Assembly: GCF_947494025.1 (NCBI RefSeq)
Contig: NZ_CANLTQ010000001.1
Location: 620,001-684,000, forward strand
Origin: an uncultured Jannaschia sp.
GTDB taxonomy: Bacteria > Pseudomonadota > Alphaproteobacteria > Rhodobacterales > Rhodobacteraceae
Reading direction: 5' to 3'
Length of the DNA stretch: 64,000 bases
A model generated the notes under the pieces. That model did no database searches. It had not been told where the DNA came from and saw only the letters and a list, made by a program, of their open reading frames with translations. A program made the translations under genes and the position numbers. Shown one piece after another: positions 26,571-34,499 of the stretch (the first letter of the stretch is position 1; every line of letters starts with the position of its first letter).

Positions 26571-27277
26571 TCCATGACCCGCTCGTATTCCCGCTCCGGG
26601 ACGCCGTAGGACGCCTCGGCCAGTTCCTCGAGGCCGTCGCGGTCGAGCACCCGGATCACGCCCCGGGTCGCACGGATCAGCCCCTTGCCCTCGAGCAGGT
26701 GCGTGCCGACCGTCACCCCGGCCCGCCGGACGCCCAGCATGATCGACAGGAAGTCGTGGGTCAGCTCCAGTTGGTCGCCGCCGATCCGGTCGTGGCACAT
26801 CAACAGCCAGCGCGCGAGGCGCTCCTCCAGCTTGCTTTGTCCGTTCGAGAGTGCCGTCTGCGCCGTTTGCGTCGCCAGGATCTGGACGTAATGAAGAAAC
26901 GTCCGACGGATGGAGAAACGCGCCTCCATCAGCTCCTGAAGCCGCTCGGCCTCGATCGCGAGAGCTTGCCCGCCGACCTGCATGACGATCTCCAGCGGCG
27001 ACTGACCCGTATCCATGACGATGGCCGTCCCGGACATGCCGTCGCGACCGAAGAGGCCGACCTCGATCTTGCGGCCCTGACCGCCGAGCGCGATCATCGA
27101 GCCGATGCCCGAGGTCGGGAAATAGACCGTCTCGATGGGCTCGTTCGCGATTTCGAGCACCTGCTGCTGCTCCAGCCCGGTCATCTTCAGGTGCGGCTCG
27201 ATCGCGTCGCGATCCTCCGTGGACATGGCGTAGATAAGACAGTTCTGCCCGTTCGGGCAGATCGGCAGCTTGGTCAT
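26567..27277 (-). CDS. Crp/Fnr family transcriptional regulator
   Basis: A 236-residue regulator with an N-terminal cyclic-nucleotide-binding-like beta-barrel (about 15-125: YFPTSGIGSMIAL, VGLFGRDGMSG) and a C-terminal winged helix (about 150-225, LTHDFLSIMLGVRRAGVTVG as recognition region). The N-terminal cysteines (C8 and C14) do not match the four-cysteine cluster of Fnr, so it is a CooA/Crp-like member with unknown effector. The ATG at 27277 lies behind a GGAG-type site. Two perfect dyads sit upstream at 27381-27422. It converges with the kinase gene; the stop codons share CTAG. Confidence 0.87.
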   Translation of the reverse strand: MTKLPICPNGQNCLIYAMSTEDRDAIEPHLKMTGLEQQQVLEIANEPIETVYFPTSGIGSMIALGGQGRKIEVGLFGRDGMSGTAIVMDTGQSPLEIVMQVGGQALAIEAERLQELMEARFSIRRTFLHYVQILATQTAQTALSNGQSKLEERLARWLLMCHDRIGGDQLELTHDFLSIMLGVRRAGVTVGTHLLEGKGLIRATRGVIRVLDRDGLEELAEASYGVPEREYERVMD

Positions 27278-27380
27278 GGGAGGCTCTTGGTCCGAAAGGG
27301 GCAAGAGCGCGACGCGAGGTCTCTCAAACGGACACGCCCTGGGATCGTCTGTCCGGTGTCCGACCAAACTATTTATAAAC

Positions 27381-27396
27381 AGATATTGCGATATCT
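27381..27396. promoter_or_regulatory. 16-bp dyad upstream of the Crp/Fnr gene
   Basis: AGATAT-TGCG-ATATCT, a perfect inverted repeat with 6-bp arms in an AT-rich island (about 27366-27410) that stands out from the GC-rich surroundings. It lies about 105 bp before the crp-like ATG and is a candidate operator or promoter element. Confidence 0.5.
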
Positions 27397-27406
27397 AAAG
27401 TAACTA

Positions 27407-27422
27407 TGTGCGAAATCGCACA
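27407..27422. promoter_or_regulatory. TGTGCGA-AA-TCGCACA dyad upstream of the Crp/Fnr gene
   Basis: A perfect inverted repeat with 7-bp arms and a 2-bp spacer, centred 26 bp from the neighbouring dyad. The TGTG...CACA edges recall Crp-type half-sites, although the spacing is shorter than in the E. coli consensus. It also lies 30 bp past the stop of the class IV aminotransferase gene. Confidence 0.5.
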
Positions 27423-27452
27423 AGCTTCGCCTTTTGGTTGCGTGCGGTTCGA

Positions 27453-28361
27453 TCAGGGCATCACGAGCGTCTTGTAGAATCCGCGCAATCGCTCCGTCAC
27501 CGGGCCGATCCGGCCGGTTCCGATCACCCGGCCGTCGATCTCGCCCACCGGCGTCTGTGCGCCGAACGTGCCGGTCAGGAACGCCTCGTCGGCCCCGTAG
27601 GCATCCACCAGCGAGAAGTTGCGCTCGAAGACCGGGATGCCGTTGGCACGGCACAGGTCGATCACCTTCTGACGGGTGATGCCGTTCATGCAGTAATCGC
27701 CGGTGGAGGTCCAAACCTCGCCGCGCCGCACGATGAAGAAGTTGCAGGCGTTGGTCGTATTCACGAAGCCGTGCACGTCGAGCATCAGCGCCTCGTCCGC
27801 GCCGGCCTTTTCGGCGGCGATGCAGGCGAGGATGCAGTTGAGCTTGGAATGCGAGTTCAGCTTCGGGTCCTGCGTCATCGGCAGGCCGCGAAGATGCGGC
27901 ACGGTGGCGAGCCGGACGGGCCGTGGGATCCTCGGACGCGAATGTTCCATGATGATCACCATCGTCGGGCCTTGCGTCGAAAGCCGCGGATGCTGGAACG
28001 GCAGGCGTTTCACCCCCCGCGTGACCATCAGCCGGGCATGGGCGTCGGTCGTCATCGCGTTCGCCGCACGCGTCGCCTCCAGCGCGTCCATCACCTGATC
28101 GGGGGTCATGCCGATATCGAGATCGATGGCCTTCGCCGCCTCGAACAGGCGCGCGATATGCTCGTCGAGGAACGTCCAGCGCCCTTCGTAGAGCCGCAGC
28201 CCCTCCCACACGCCGTCGCCCAGCATGAAGCCGGAATCGTAGACCGAGACCGTCGCCTCCGCCCGCGGGGTCAGGCGGCCGTTCACCCAGATCAGGATGT
28301 TCGCGTTGCGCTCGTCTTCCTCGGCCTCGTGCGTGCCGATCCGGTCCGTCTCGGTGTTCAT
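27453..28361 (-). CDS. Class IV aminotransferase (branched-chain / D-amino acid type)
   Basis: A 302-residue fold-type IV PLP enzyme. The PLP lysine is K173 in NSHSKLNCIL; GDGVWEGLRLYEG, the GFVNTTNACNFFIV strand and the MNGITRQKVIDL segment are the other family blocks. It is more distant from ordinary IlvE than the second class IV enzyme at 44.8 kb and could act on D-amino acids or other branched keto acids. An unusually long hydrophilic N-terminal extension (about 20 residues, TETDRIGTHEAEEDER) precedes the domain. The yggT-like gene lies 50 bp upstream on the same strand. Confidence 0.83.
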   Translation of the reverse strand: MNTETDRIGTHEAEEDERNANILIWVNGRLTPRAEATVSVYDSGFMLGDGVWEGLRLYEGRWTFLDEHIARLFEAAKAIDLDIGMTPDQVMDALEATRAANAMTTDAHARLMVTRGVKRLPFQHPRLSTQGPTMVIIMEHSRPRIPRPVRLATVPHLRGLPMTQDPKLNSHSKLNCILACIAAEKAGADEALMLDVHGFVNTTNACNFFIVRRGEVWTSTGDYCMNGITRQKVIDLCRANGIPVFERNFSLVDAYGADEAFLTGTFGAQTPVGEIDGRVIGTGRIGPVTERLRGFYKTLVMP

Positions 28362-28411
28362 GCCGCGAGGGTGCCGTCAGCGAGACGTCATTTGCAAGGG
28401 CAAGCGAACCC

Positions 28412-28705
28412 TCAGCGCATGGCGGCGCTGATCGCGGCCTCCTGCAGGATCATGCGGATGATGATGATCGCGAGCAGGAAAACGAGCGGCGCGAGGTCGA
28501 GCGCGCCGGTGCTCGGAAGCACCTGACGGATGCGGCTGTAGGCCGGCTCCAGAATGCGGTTCAGCCCGTCCCAGAGCGACGCCACGATAGGCTGGCCCGT
28601 GTTCAGCACGTTGAAGTTGATCAGCCACGACATGATGATGTGCGCGATGGCGAAGAACCACGCCACGTCGAGCAGCAGCAACGCGATGCGAATGAGCAGG
28701 TCCAT
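28412..28705 (-). CDS. YggT family integral membrane protein
   Basis: A 97-residue protein with two hydrophobic segments (about 3-27 and 70-92) and the family signature LNRILEPAYSRIRQVLP followed by LDLAPLVFLLAIIIIRMIL. The family is implicated in membrane or osmotic functions, but no activity is established. The ATG at 28705 gives a start directly at the first membrane segment; GGGAGA precedes it. Confidence 0.88.
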   Translation of the reverse strand: MDLLIRIALLLLDVAWFFAIAHIIMSWLINFNVLNTGQPIVASLWDGLNRILEPAYSRIRQVLPSTGALDLAPLVFLLAIIIIRMILQEAAISAAMR

Positions 28706-28854
28706 GCGGTCTCCCTCGGTTCGCCTCGATCTAGAGGCGCCGGCCGGGTGCTTCAAGCGTCGGACGCGGAAAGCGTAAACGCCACGCGCCTGCCAGCGGG
28801 GGCCGCCGGCCACGCGGCTTGACGATGCCGGCCGGCCGGGCGATGGGCGGGGTC

Positions 28855-29412
28855 ATGTATCCGTTCGTACGCCTCGCCTGGCAGATGTTCCGTCACCGCA
28901 AGGACGGGCCGCTGAGCCTGACCGGGGAGCATGTCTCCCATCATGTCTGCTGGCCCTGGGACATCGACCCGTGGATGGAGCTCAACAACGGCCGGACGCT
29001 CACCCTCTACGATCTCGGGCGGTTGAGCGCGGGGGCGCGGGTCGGCCTCATGCCGGTCCTGAAGGCGCGGGGCTGGGGCCTGACCGTGGCGGGGTCGAGC
29101 GTGCGCTACCGCCGACGCGTGCGGGTCTTCGACCGGATCGAGATGCGCACCCGCAGCGTCGGCTGGGACGACCGCTTCGTCTACATGGTGCAGTCGATGT
29201 GGGTCCGCGGCACCTGCTGCTCCCAGGCGCTGCTGCGGACCGCGGTGACCTCGCCCGGGGGGATCGTCGCGCCCGCCCGTGTGGTCGAGGCGATGGGCGT
29301 CGCGGGCGGCTCGCCATCGCTGCCACCCTGGGTCGCGGCCTGGATCGCGGCGGACGGGGACCGGCCCTGGCCGCCGGAACCGGCCCCGCCCGTTCCGCGC
29401 GGGATCGGCTGA
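28855..29412 (+). CDS. Hotdog-fold acyl-CoA thioesterase-like protein
   Basis: A 185-residue protein related to the 4-hydroxybenzoyl-CoA thioesterase family. Visible features are DPWMELNNGRTLTLYDLGR (the helix that carries the N-G-R/D-L-G-R pattern) and the beta-strand VRYRRRVRVFDRIEMRTRSVGWDDRF. The substrate is unknown. The ATG at 28855 follows a GGGG-rich ribosome site and is preferred over the in-frame TTG at 28819. The C-terminus is proline-rich. It precedes the UMF1 transporter gene by 59 bp on the same strand. Confidence 0.75.
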   Translation: MYPFVRLAWQMFRHRKDGPLSLTGEHVSHHVCWPWDIDPWMELNNGRTLTLYDLGRLSAGARVGLMPVLKARGWGLTVAGSSVRYRRRVRVFDRIEMRTRSVGWDDRFVYMVQSMWVRGTCCSQALLRTAVTSPGGIVAPARVVEAMGVAGGSPSLPPWVAAWIAADGDRPWPPEPAPPVPRGIG

Positions 29413-29471
29413 GGCCCGTTGCGCTCGCGGCCATTCGCGGGAATGGTCGCGCCGGGATCCGGAGGGCGGCC

Positions 29472-30806
29472 ATGACCGACATCGCGCCGAGGCGTCGCGT
29501 CCGCGGCTGGATGATGTTCGACTTCGCGTCGCAACCCTACAACACGCTGCTGCTGACCTTCGTCTTCGGTCCCTACTTCGCCAGCGCGGTGATGGACGAC
29601 CCGGTCGCGGCGCAATCCGCCTGGGGCTTCGCCATCGCCCTGTCGGGGGCGGCGATCGCGGTGCTGGCCCCGGTGCTGGGCGCGCTCGCGGATGCGTCGG
29701 GGCGGCATCTGGGCTGGATCTGGCTGTTCTCCGGTCTCTACGTCCTCGGCGCCGGGGCGCTCTGGTTCGCGGCGCCGGGGGCGGAAACGGTCTGGCCCAT
29801 CCTCGCGGTCTTCGGCCTCGGGCTCCTCGGCATGGAGTTCGCGACGATCTTCACCAACGCGATGCTGCCCGGCCTCGGCCCGCGCGAGGAGATCGGCCGG
29901 ATTTCGGGCTCCGGCTGGGCGCTGGGATATGTCGGCGGCGTGCTGTCGCTTCTGGTGATGCTGACGCTTTTCGCCGAGTCCGAAGCCGGCACGACGCTGA
30001 TCGGCATCGCGCCCGTGTTCGGGCTCGACCCCGACACGCGGGAAGGCACGCGCTTCGTCGGGCCGTTCACCGCGCTCTGGTACATCGTGTTCATGGTGCC
30101 CTTCTTCCTCTGGGTCCGCCCTGTTCGGCGCCCCCCGGGCGAGGCGTTGCCGCTCGGGCGGGCGCTGCGGGGTCTCCGGGACACGGTGCGGGCGCTGCCG
30201 GCCCGACGCAGCTTCGCGTCGTTCCTGCTGTCCTCCATGCTCTACCGCGACGCGCTGAACGGGCTCTACGTCTTTGGCGGCATCTACACGGCGGGCGTGC
30301 TCGGCTGGTCGGTCGTGGATATCGGCGTCTTCGGCATCCTCGCCGCGATCACCGGCGCGATCTTCGCCTGGGCGGGCGGGCGGGCCGACCGCGCGCGCGG
30401 GCCGAAGCCGGTGATCGCGGCCTGCATCTCCGTCCTCCTCGCCGTGACGCTTCTCGTGGTGACGGTGACGCCGGACGCCGTGCTGTTCCTGCCGGTGCCG
30501 GAGGGCTCGCCCCTGCCCGACATCGCGTTCTACCTCCTCGGCGCGGCGATCGGCGGGGCGGGCGGCGCGCTGCAGGCGGCGAGCCGGACGATGCTGGTGC
30601 GCCAGACCGACCCCGCGCGCATGACCGAGGGGTTCGGGCTTTACGCGCTGGCGGGCAAGGCCACGTCCTTCCTCGCGCCGTTCCTGATCGGCGTGGCCAC
30701 GCTCGCCTCCGGGTCGCAGCAAATCGGCGTGCTGCCCCTCGTGGCCCTCTTCACCGCCGGCCTGATCCTGCTAGTCTGGGTCGAACCCGAAGGAGTCACC
30801 GCATGA
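29472..30806 (+). CDS. MFS transporter, UMF1/Atg22-like
   Basis: A 444-residue inner-membrane permease with about 12 hydrophobic segments. The N-terminal RGWMMFDFASQPYNTLLLTFVFGPYF block, the GALADASGRHLGW loop and ISGSGWALGYVGGVLSL are typical of the UMF1 (unknown major facilitator) family related to Atg22. Substrate unknown; amino-acid efflux is a guess from the yeast homologue. GGAGGGCGGCC precedes the ATG. Its stop overlaps the ATG of mepA (ATGA), so the two are cotranscribed. Confidence 0.87.
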   Translation: MTDIAPRRRVRGWMMFDFASQPYNTLLLTFVFGPYFASAVMDDPVAAQSAWGFAIALSGAAIAVLAPVLGALADASGRHLGWIWLFSGLYVLGAGALWFAAPGAETVWPILAVFGLGLLGMEFATIFTNAMLPGLGPREEIGRISGSGWALGYVGGVLSLLVMLTLFAESEAGTTLIGIAPVFGLDPDTREGTRFVGPFTALWYIVFMVPFFLWVRPVRRPPGEALPLGRALRGLRDTVRALPARRSFASFLLSSMLYRDALNGLYVFGGIYTAGVLGWSVVDIGVFGILAAITGAIFAWAGGRADRARGPKPVIAACISVLLAVTLLVVTVTPDAVLFLPVPEGSPLPDIAFYLLGAAIGGAGGALQAASRTMLVRQTDPARMTEGFGLYALAGKATSFLAPFLIGVATLASGSQQIGVLPLVALFTAGLILLVWVEPEGVTA

Positions 30807-31663
30807 TCCGGTCCCTCGCCTGCTACCTCGCCCTGTGCCTCGTCGTTGCCGCACCGCCCGCTGCCGCGCAGCTCGCCAAGAACGCATTCGGCGCCGTCCG
30901 GGCCGGTTCGCAACAACCGGCGGAGCCGTTCGGCGGCTATTCGCGAGGCTGCGCCGCGGGGCTCGTGCCACTGCCCGAGACAGGGCCGTCCTGGCAGGCG
31001 ATGCGGCTGTCGCGCAACCGCAACTGGGGCCATCCGGACCTCGTCGACCTCGTGCAGGACGTCGCCCGCCACATGGACCGGATCGGCTGGGGCGGCATCT
31101 ACGTGGGCGACATGAGCCAGCCGCGCGGCGGCCCGATGACGTCCGGCCATGCGAGCCACCAGATCGGGCTCGACGCCGACATCTGGCTCTATCCCGCGAC
31201 CGACATGAGCCTGTCGCCGCGCGCGCGCGAGGATCTGTCCGCCGTGTCGATGCGCCGGAGCGAGGGCGCCTATGTGAACGGCAACTGGACCCGGGGACAG
31301 CACGAACTGGTCAAGCGCGCCGCGCAGGATCCGCGCACCGCACGCATCTTCATTTTCCCCGGCGCGAAGGTGCGGATGTGCGCCGACGAGACGGGGGACC
31401 GGTCCTGGCTCCGGAAGGTGCGCCCGTGGTGGGGGCACCATTACCACATGCATGTCCGCATCGCCTGCCCGCCGGGCGCGGCGAGCTGCGAGGACCAGGC
31501 GCCGCCGCCGCCGGGCGACGGATGCGCGGACGCCCTGCAATGGGTGAGCAACATCCTCGACCCGCCGCCGCCCGATCCGAACGCGCCGCCCGCCACGCCC
31601 CGGCGGGACCTCGACTTGGCTGATCTGCCGACGCAATGTCGCACGGTGCTGTCGTCGCGTTGA
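30803..31663 (+). CDS. mepA: Penicillin-insensitive murein endopeptidase
   Basis: Periplasmic metallo-endopeptidase (M74) that cuts D-alanyl-meso-diaminopimelyl cross-links of peptidoglycan. The 286-residue protein has a signal peptide (about 1-22, ending PPAAAQ). Zinc ligands are visible in SGHASHQIGLDADIWL (H116, H119, D124/D126) and in the HHYHMHVRI block; conserved cysteines occur at C50 and in RMCADE and IACPPGAASC. It overlaps the transporter gene before it by 4 bp and the esterase-like gene after it by 28 bp. AGGAG precedes the ATG. Confidence 0.93.
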   Translation: MIRSLACYLALCLVVAAPPAAAQLAKNAFGAVRAGSQQPAEPFGGYSRGCAAGLVPLPETGPSWQAMRLSRNRNWGHPDLVDLVQDVARHMDRIGWGGIYVGDMSQPRGGPMTSGHASHQIGLDADIWLYPATDMSLSPRAREDLSAVSMRRSEGAYVNGNWTRGQHELVKRAAQDPRTARIFIFPGAKVRMCADETGDRSWLRKVRPWWGHHYHMHVRIACPPGAASCEDQAPPPPGDGCADALQWVSNILDPPPPDPNAPPATPRRDLDLADLPTQCRTVLSSR

Positions 31664-32532
31664 TCGGCACCGCCCTCGGAATCGCTGCCTGGCTCCTTTC
31701 GGGGCCGGTCGCGGGCGGCGAGCATCTCGGCAGCCATGTCTGGACCCCGCCGTTCCGCGACGCGGGCGGCTATTCCGCACTCTGGCTCGCGCCGGAGGGG
31801 CCGGGCTTCGTCACGCTGTCGGACCGGGGCAGCTGGATCCGCGGCACGCTCGCGCGGGACGTCGACGGCGTTGTGTCGGGCGTGACGGTGACGTCGAGCG
31901 GCGCGCTCGCACCCGAGGCGGGACGGCGTCGCGCGGCCGAAAAATGGGGACGGGACGCGGAATCGATCGCCGAGGCCGGAGGCGCCTTCTTCGTCGCTTA
32001 CGAGGGACGGCACCGCATCATGCGCTTCGACGGCCTGGACGGCGTGCCGGTCCCGTTGCCGGTTCCGCCGGACTTCGGATCGTTCGACAACAATGCGGGC
32101 ATCGAGGCGCTCGCCGCGGACGCGTCGGGCGCCCTCTACGCGATCCCCGAGGAGACGGGCGACCTGCGCCGCCCGTTCCCCGTGTTCCGCTTCGCCGACG
32201 GGGAATGGACGACGCCCTTCGCCCTTCCCCGGCGGGGCGGCTACCTCGTCTCGGGCGCCGATATCGGTCCGGACGGACGGCTCTACGTGCTCGAGCGCGA
32301 GTTCGCCGTTATCGGGTTCCGGACCCGGGTCCGCAGCGTGGAGCTCGATGGCGGCGACGAGCGGACGGAGCTCGAAAGCCACTTGGGACAGCACGACAAC
32401 CTCGAGGGAATCGACGTATGGCAGGACGCGGAGGGCCGCCTGCGCGTCACGATGATCTCGGACGACAACCAGATGCCACGCTTTCAGCGGACCGAGCTCG
32501 TCGATTACCTGCTCCGACAGGACGACGGCTGA
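31636..32532 (+). CDS. Esterase-like-activity-of-phytase family protein, exported
   Basis: A 298-residue protein with an N-terminal signal or anchor (about 4-27, VVALIGTALGIAAWLLSGPVA) followed by a beta-propeller-like fold. Family blocks include GGYSALWLAPEG, FVTLSDRGSW, DAESIAEAGGAFFVAYEG, NNAGIEALAAD, YAIPEE and the closing LISDDNQ-type motif (MISDDNQMPRFQRTEL). The family name reflects similarity to phytases; no substrate is known. The ATG at 31636 overlaps mepA by 28 bp; a TTG at 31660 would form a TTGA overlap and is an alternative start. Confidence 0.8.
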   Translation: MSHGAVVALIGTALGIAAWLLSGPVAGGEHLGSHVWTPPFRDAGGYSALWLAPEGPGFVTLSDRGSWIRGTLARDVDGVVSGVTVTSSGALAPEAGRRRAAEKWGRDAESIAEAGGAFFVAYEGRHRIMRFDGLDGVPVPLPVPPDFGSFDNNAGIEALAADASGALYAIPEETGDLRRPFPVFRFADGEWTTPFALPRRGGYLVSGADIGPDGRLYVLEREFAVIGFRTRVRSVELDGGDERTELESHLGQHDNLEGIDVWQDAEGRLRVTMISDDNQMPRFQRTELVDYLLRQDDG

Positions 32533-32665
32533 CCCCGGAGGGGTCCACGGTCGCGCCTCCGTCCCCGTCTGCACCGATCGTTCGAGCGCAAAGGATCGTG
32601 GCGCCGGCGGACGAAACCCTCTAGGGCCGACTCCAGAACGCCGACGTCTCGAAAAGGAGGCCCGC

Positions 32666-33373
32666 ATGAGGATCGTCGCCTGGTCCGGCCCCCGGAACCT
32701 GTCTACCGCCATGATGTACGCCTTCGGGAACCGTTCCGATTGCGACGTCATGGACGAGCCGTTCTATGCGGCCTTTCTCGCCGCCACCGGCCTCCGGCAT
32801 CCGCTGCGGGACGCGATCCTTTCGAGCCAGCCCGTCGATCCGGCCGAGGTCGCGGAGCTTTGCGCGCGGGAGGGATCGCCCCATGTGTATCAGAAGCACA
32901 TGGCGCACCACATGATGCCCGGCATGTCGCTCGACTGGGCGGAGGGGGCGGCCATCGTCCACCTCATCCGCCATCCCGCCCGCGTGATCGCGAGCTACAA
33001 CGAGAAGCGCGACGAGATCGACGAGGACGCGATCGGCTTCGCCGCGCAGGCCAGCCTCTACGACCGGCTGGGCGGCGTAGTGCTCGACACCGCGGACCTG
33101 CGCGACGATCCGCGGGGGATGCTGGGGCGTCTTTGCGCGGAGATCGGCCTCGACTTCTCCGAGGCGATGCTCGCCTGGCCCGCGGGCGGCCATGCCTCGG
33201 ACGGCGTCTGGGCCGCGCATTGGTACAACGCCGTGCATCGCTCGACGGGTTTCGCCGGGCCGGAAGGTCCGCTCCCCGAAGTCCGGCGCGACGACCTCCT
33301 CGCCGCGGCGCTGCCGTGTTACGAGGCGATGCGCGCCCGCGCGCTCCGGCCCTCCTCCCAGAGCGTCTCGTAG
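32666..33373 (+). CDS. Sulfotransferase-like P-loop protein
   Basis: A 235-residue soluble protein starting with a phosphosulfate/nucleotide-binding-type loop (AWSGPRNLSTAMMYAFGNR, residues 5-23) and containing a HLIRHPARVIASYNEKR segment that corresponds to the second phosphate-binding motif of sulfotransferases. Related proteins are often labelled as sulfotransferase family or, by transfer, branched-chain aminotransferase-associated proteins. The acceptor is unknown. AAAAGGAGG precedes the ATG. Its 3' end overlaps the convergent glycosyltransferase gene by 55 bp. Confidence 0.78.
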   Translation: MRIVAWSGPRNLSTAMMYAFGNRSDCDVMDEPFYAAFLAATGLRHPLRDAILSSQPVDPAEVAELCAREGSPHVYQKHMAHHMMPGMSLDWAEGAAIVHLIRHPARVIASYNEKRDEIDEDAIGFAAQASLYDRLGGVVLDTADLRDDPRGMLGRLCAEIGLDFSEAMLAWPAGGHASDGVWAAHWYNAVHRSTGFAGPEGPLPEVRRDDLLAAALPCYEAMRARALRPSSQSVS

Positions 33374-34392
33374 ACCGCGCCGATCCCGGCCGCCTCGGTC
33401 TCAATCGAGTGGAAGGCCACCGCCCGCTCCCGCGCCCGTCGGGCCATCTTGGCCAGCCAGTCCGGATTGGCGAGCAGCGTGTCCACCGCCGCCGCCGCGT
33501 CATCGACGAGGTTCCCCTCCTCTACGACGATCCCGGCGGTGCCGTCGGCGGCGAAGGTGCTGAACGCGCCGGTAGGCGAGCCGACGAAGGGCACGCCCGA
33601 GGCCATGCCTTCCAGCGGCGTCATCCCGTAGGGCTCATAGCGCGGCAGCGGCACGGTGAGCGAGCAGGCGCGGATCAGCGCGGGCATGTCGTGCGCGGGG
33701 ATCTCGCCGGGAAACAGCAGCCGGTCGCCCAGACCGGCCGCGCGTGCCTTCGCCCGCAAGTCGTCCTGCCACGCGCGGTCCTGCGGGCGTGCGAGGCCCA
33801 GGACGAGCGCGGTGACGTCGCGGTGCTTGGGCAGCACGCGCAGCATCGTTTCCACGAAACGATCCGTCCCCTTCGACTCCCGCACGCGGCCCACGGCCGC
33901 CACCCCACGCCGGCCGGGAAAGCCGGTCGCGGCCCAGGCGGCGGCGCGGTCCTTCGCCGGATGCCAGACGCGGCAGTCGACGCCGTGCGGCACCACGGCC
34001 CGGACATGCGGCTTGTTCCGGGCCGCCGCCGGAATCGTCGCGATCAGCGCGTCCATCCGCCCCATCAGCCAGCGCGGGAGCGCCGAATGCCGGTGCGTGC
34101 CGGCGGAGGTGAAGACGATCCGGATCGGCAGGCGCAGCACGTCGCGCGCCCAGAGCGCCGCCCGCATCTCGTTGTTGCGCCGCACGTGCCAGATCGCGAA
34201 GGGCCGGTCGGGAGGCGGGGTCCGCGTCAGCGCCCGCGCCCGCGCGAGCGTGACCGGCTTCGGACAGCCGGGAAGCGGATGGCCCGCCAGCGCCAGATCG
34301 AACTGCGCCGCCTGAATCGGGATCAGCCGGGCGGCCGTCGAGGAGACGCCGGTGAAGCGCGGGTTCAGGTTGGTGACGACGACCTCGGTCAT
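33319..34392 (-). CDS. LpsB-like lipopolysaccharide core glycosyltransferase (GT4)
   Basis: A 357-residue GT-B fold enzyme transferring a hexose (mannose in the rhizobial homologue) to the lipopolysaccharide core. The N-terminal block VTNLNPRFTGVSSTAARLIPIQ matches the LpsB signature, and the C-terminal donor domain has VGRVRESKGTDRFVE and PRYEPYGMTPLEGMASGVPFV, the EX7E-type GT4 motif. No membrane segment is seen, so it should act at the inner face of the cytoplasmic membrane. It converges with the sulfotransferase-like gene with overlapping 3' ends. Mannose specificity is an inference by homology. Confidence 0.85.
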   Translation of the reverse strand: MTEVVVTNLNPRFTGVSSTAARLIPIQAAQFDLALAGHPLPGCPKPVTLARARALTRTPPPDRPFAIWHVRRNNEMRAALWARDVLRLPIRIVFTSAGTHRHSALPRWLMGRMDALIATIPAAARNKPHVRAVVPHGVDCRVWHPAKDRAAAWAATGFPGRRGVAAVGRVRESKGTDRFVETMLRVLPKHRDVTALVLGLARPQDRAWQDDLRAKARAAGLGDRLLFPGEIPAHDMPALIRACSLTVPLPRYEPYGMTPLEGMASGVPFVGSPTGAFSTFAADGTAGIVVEEGNLVDDAAAAVDTLLANPDWLAKMARRARERAVAFHSIETEAAGIGAVYETLWEEGRSARARIAS

Positions 34393-34499
34393 ACGGGCCT
34401 CCCGATCAGATTCCGCGCTTAAAGCAGGTTCCGCCCCCCCGGCAAACCGCCCTGTCGATCCCGCTTGCGACCCTCCGGCCCCCGTGCCACGGGCCGGCC

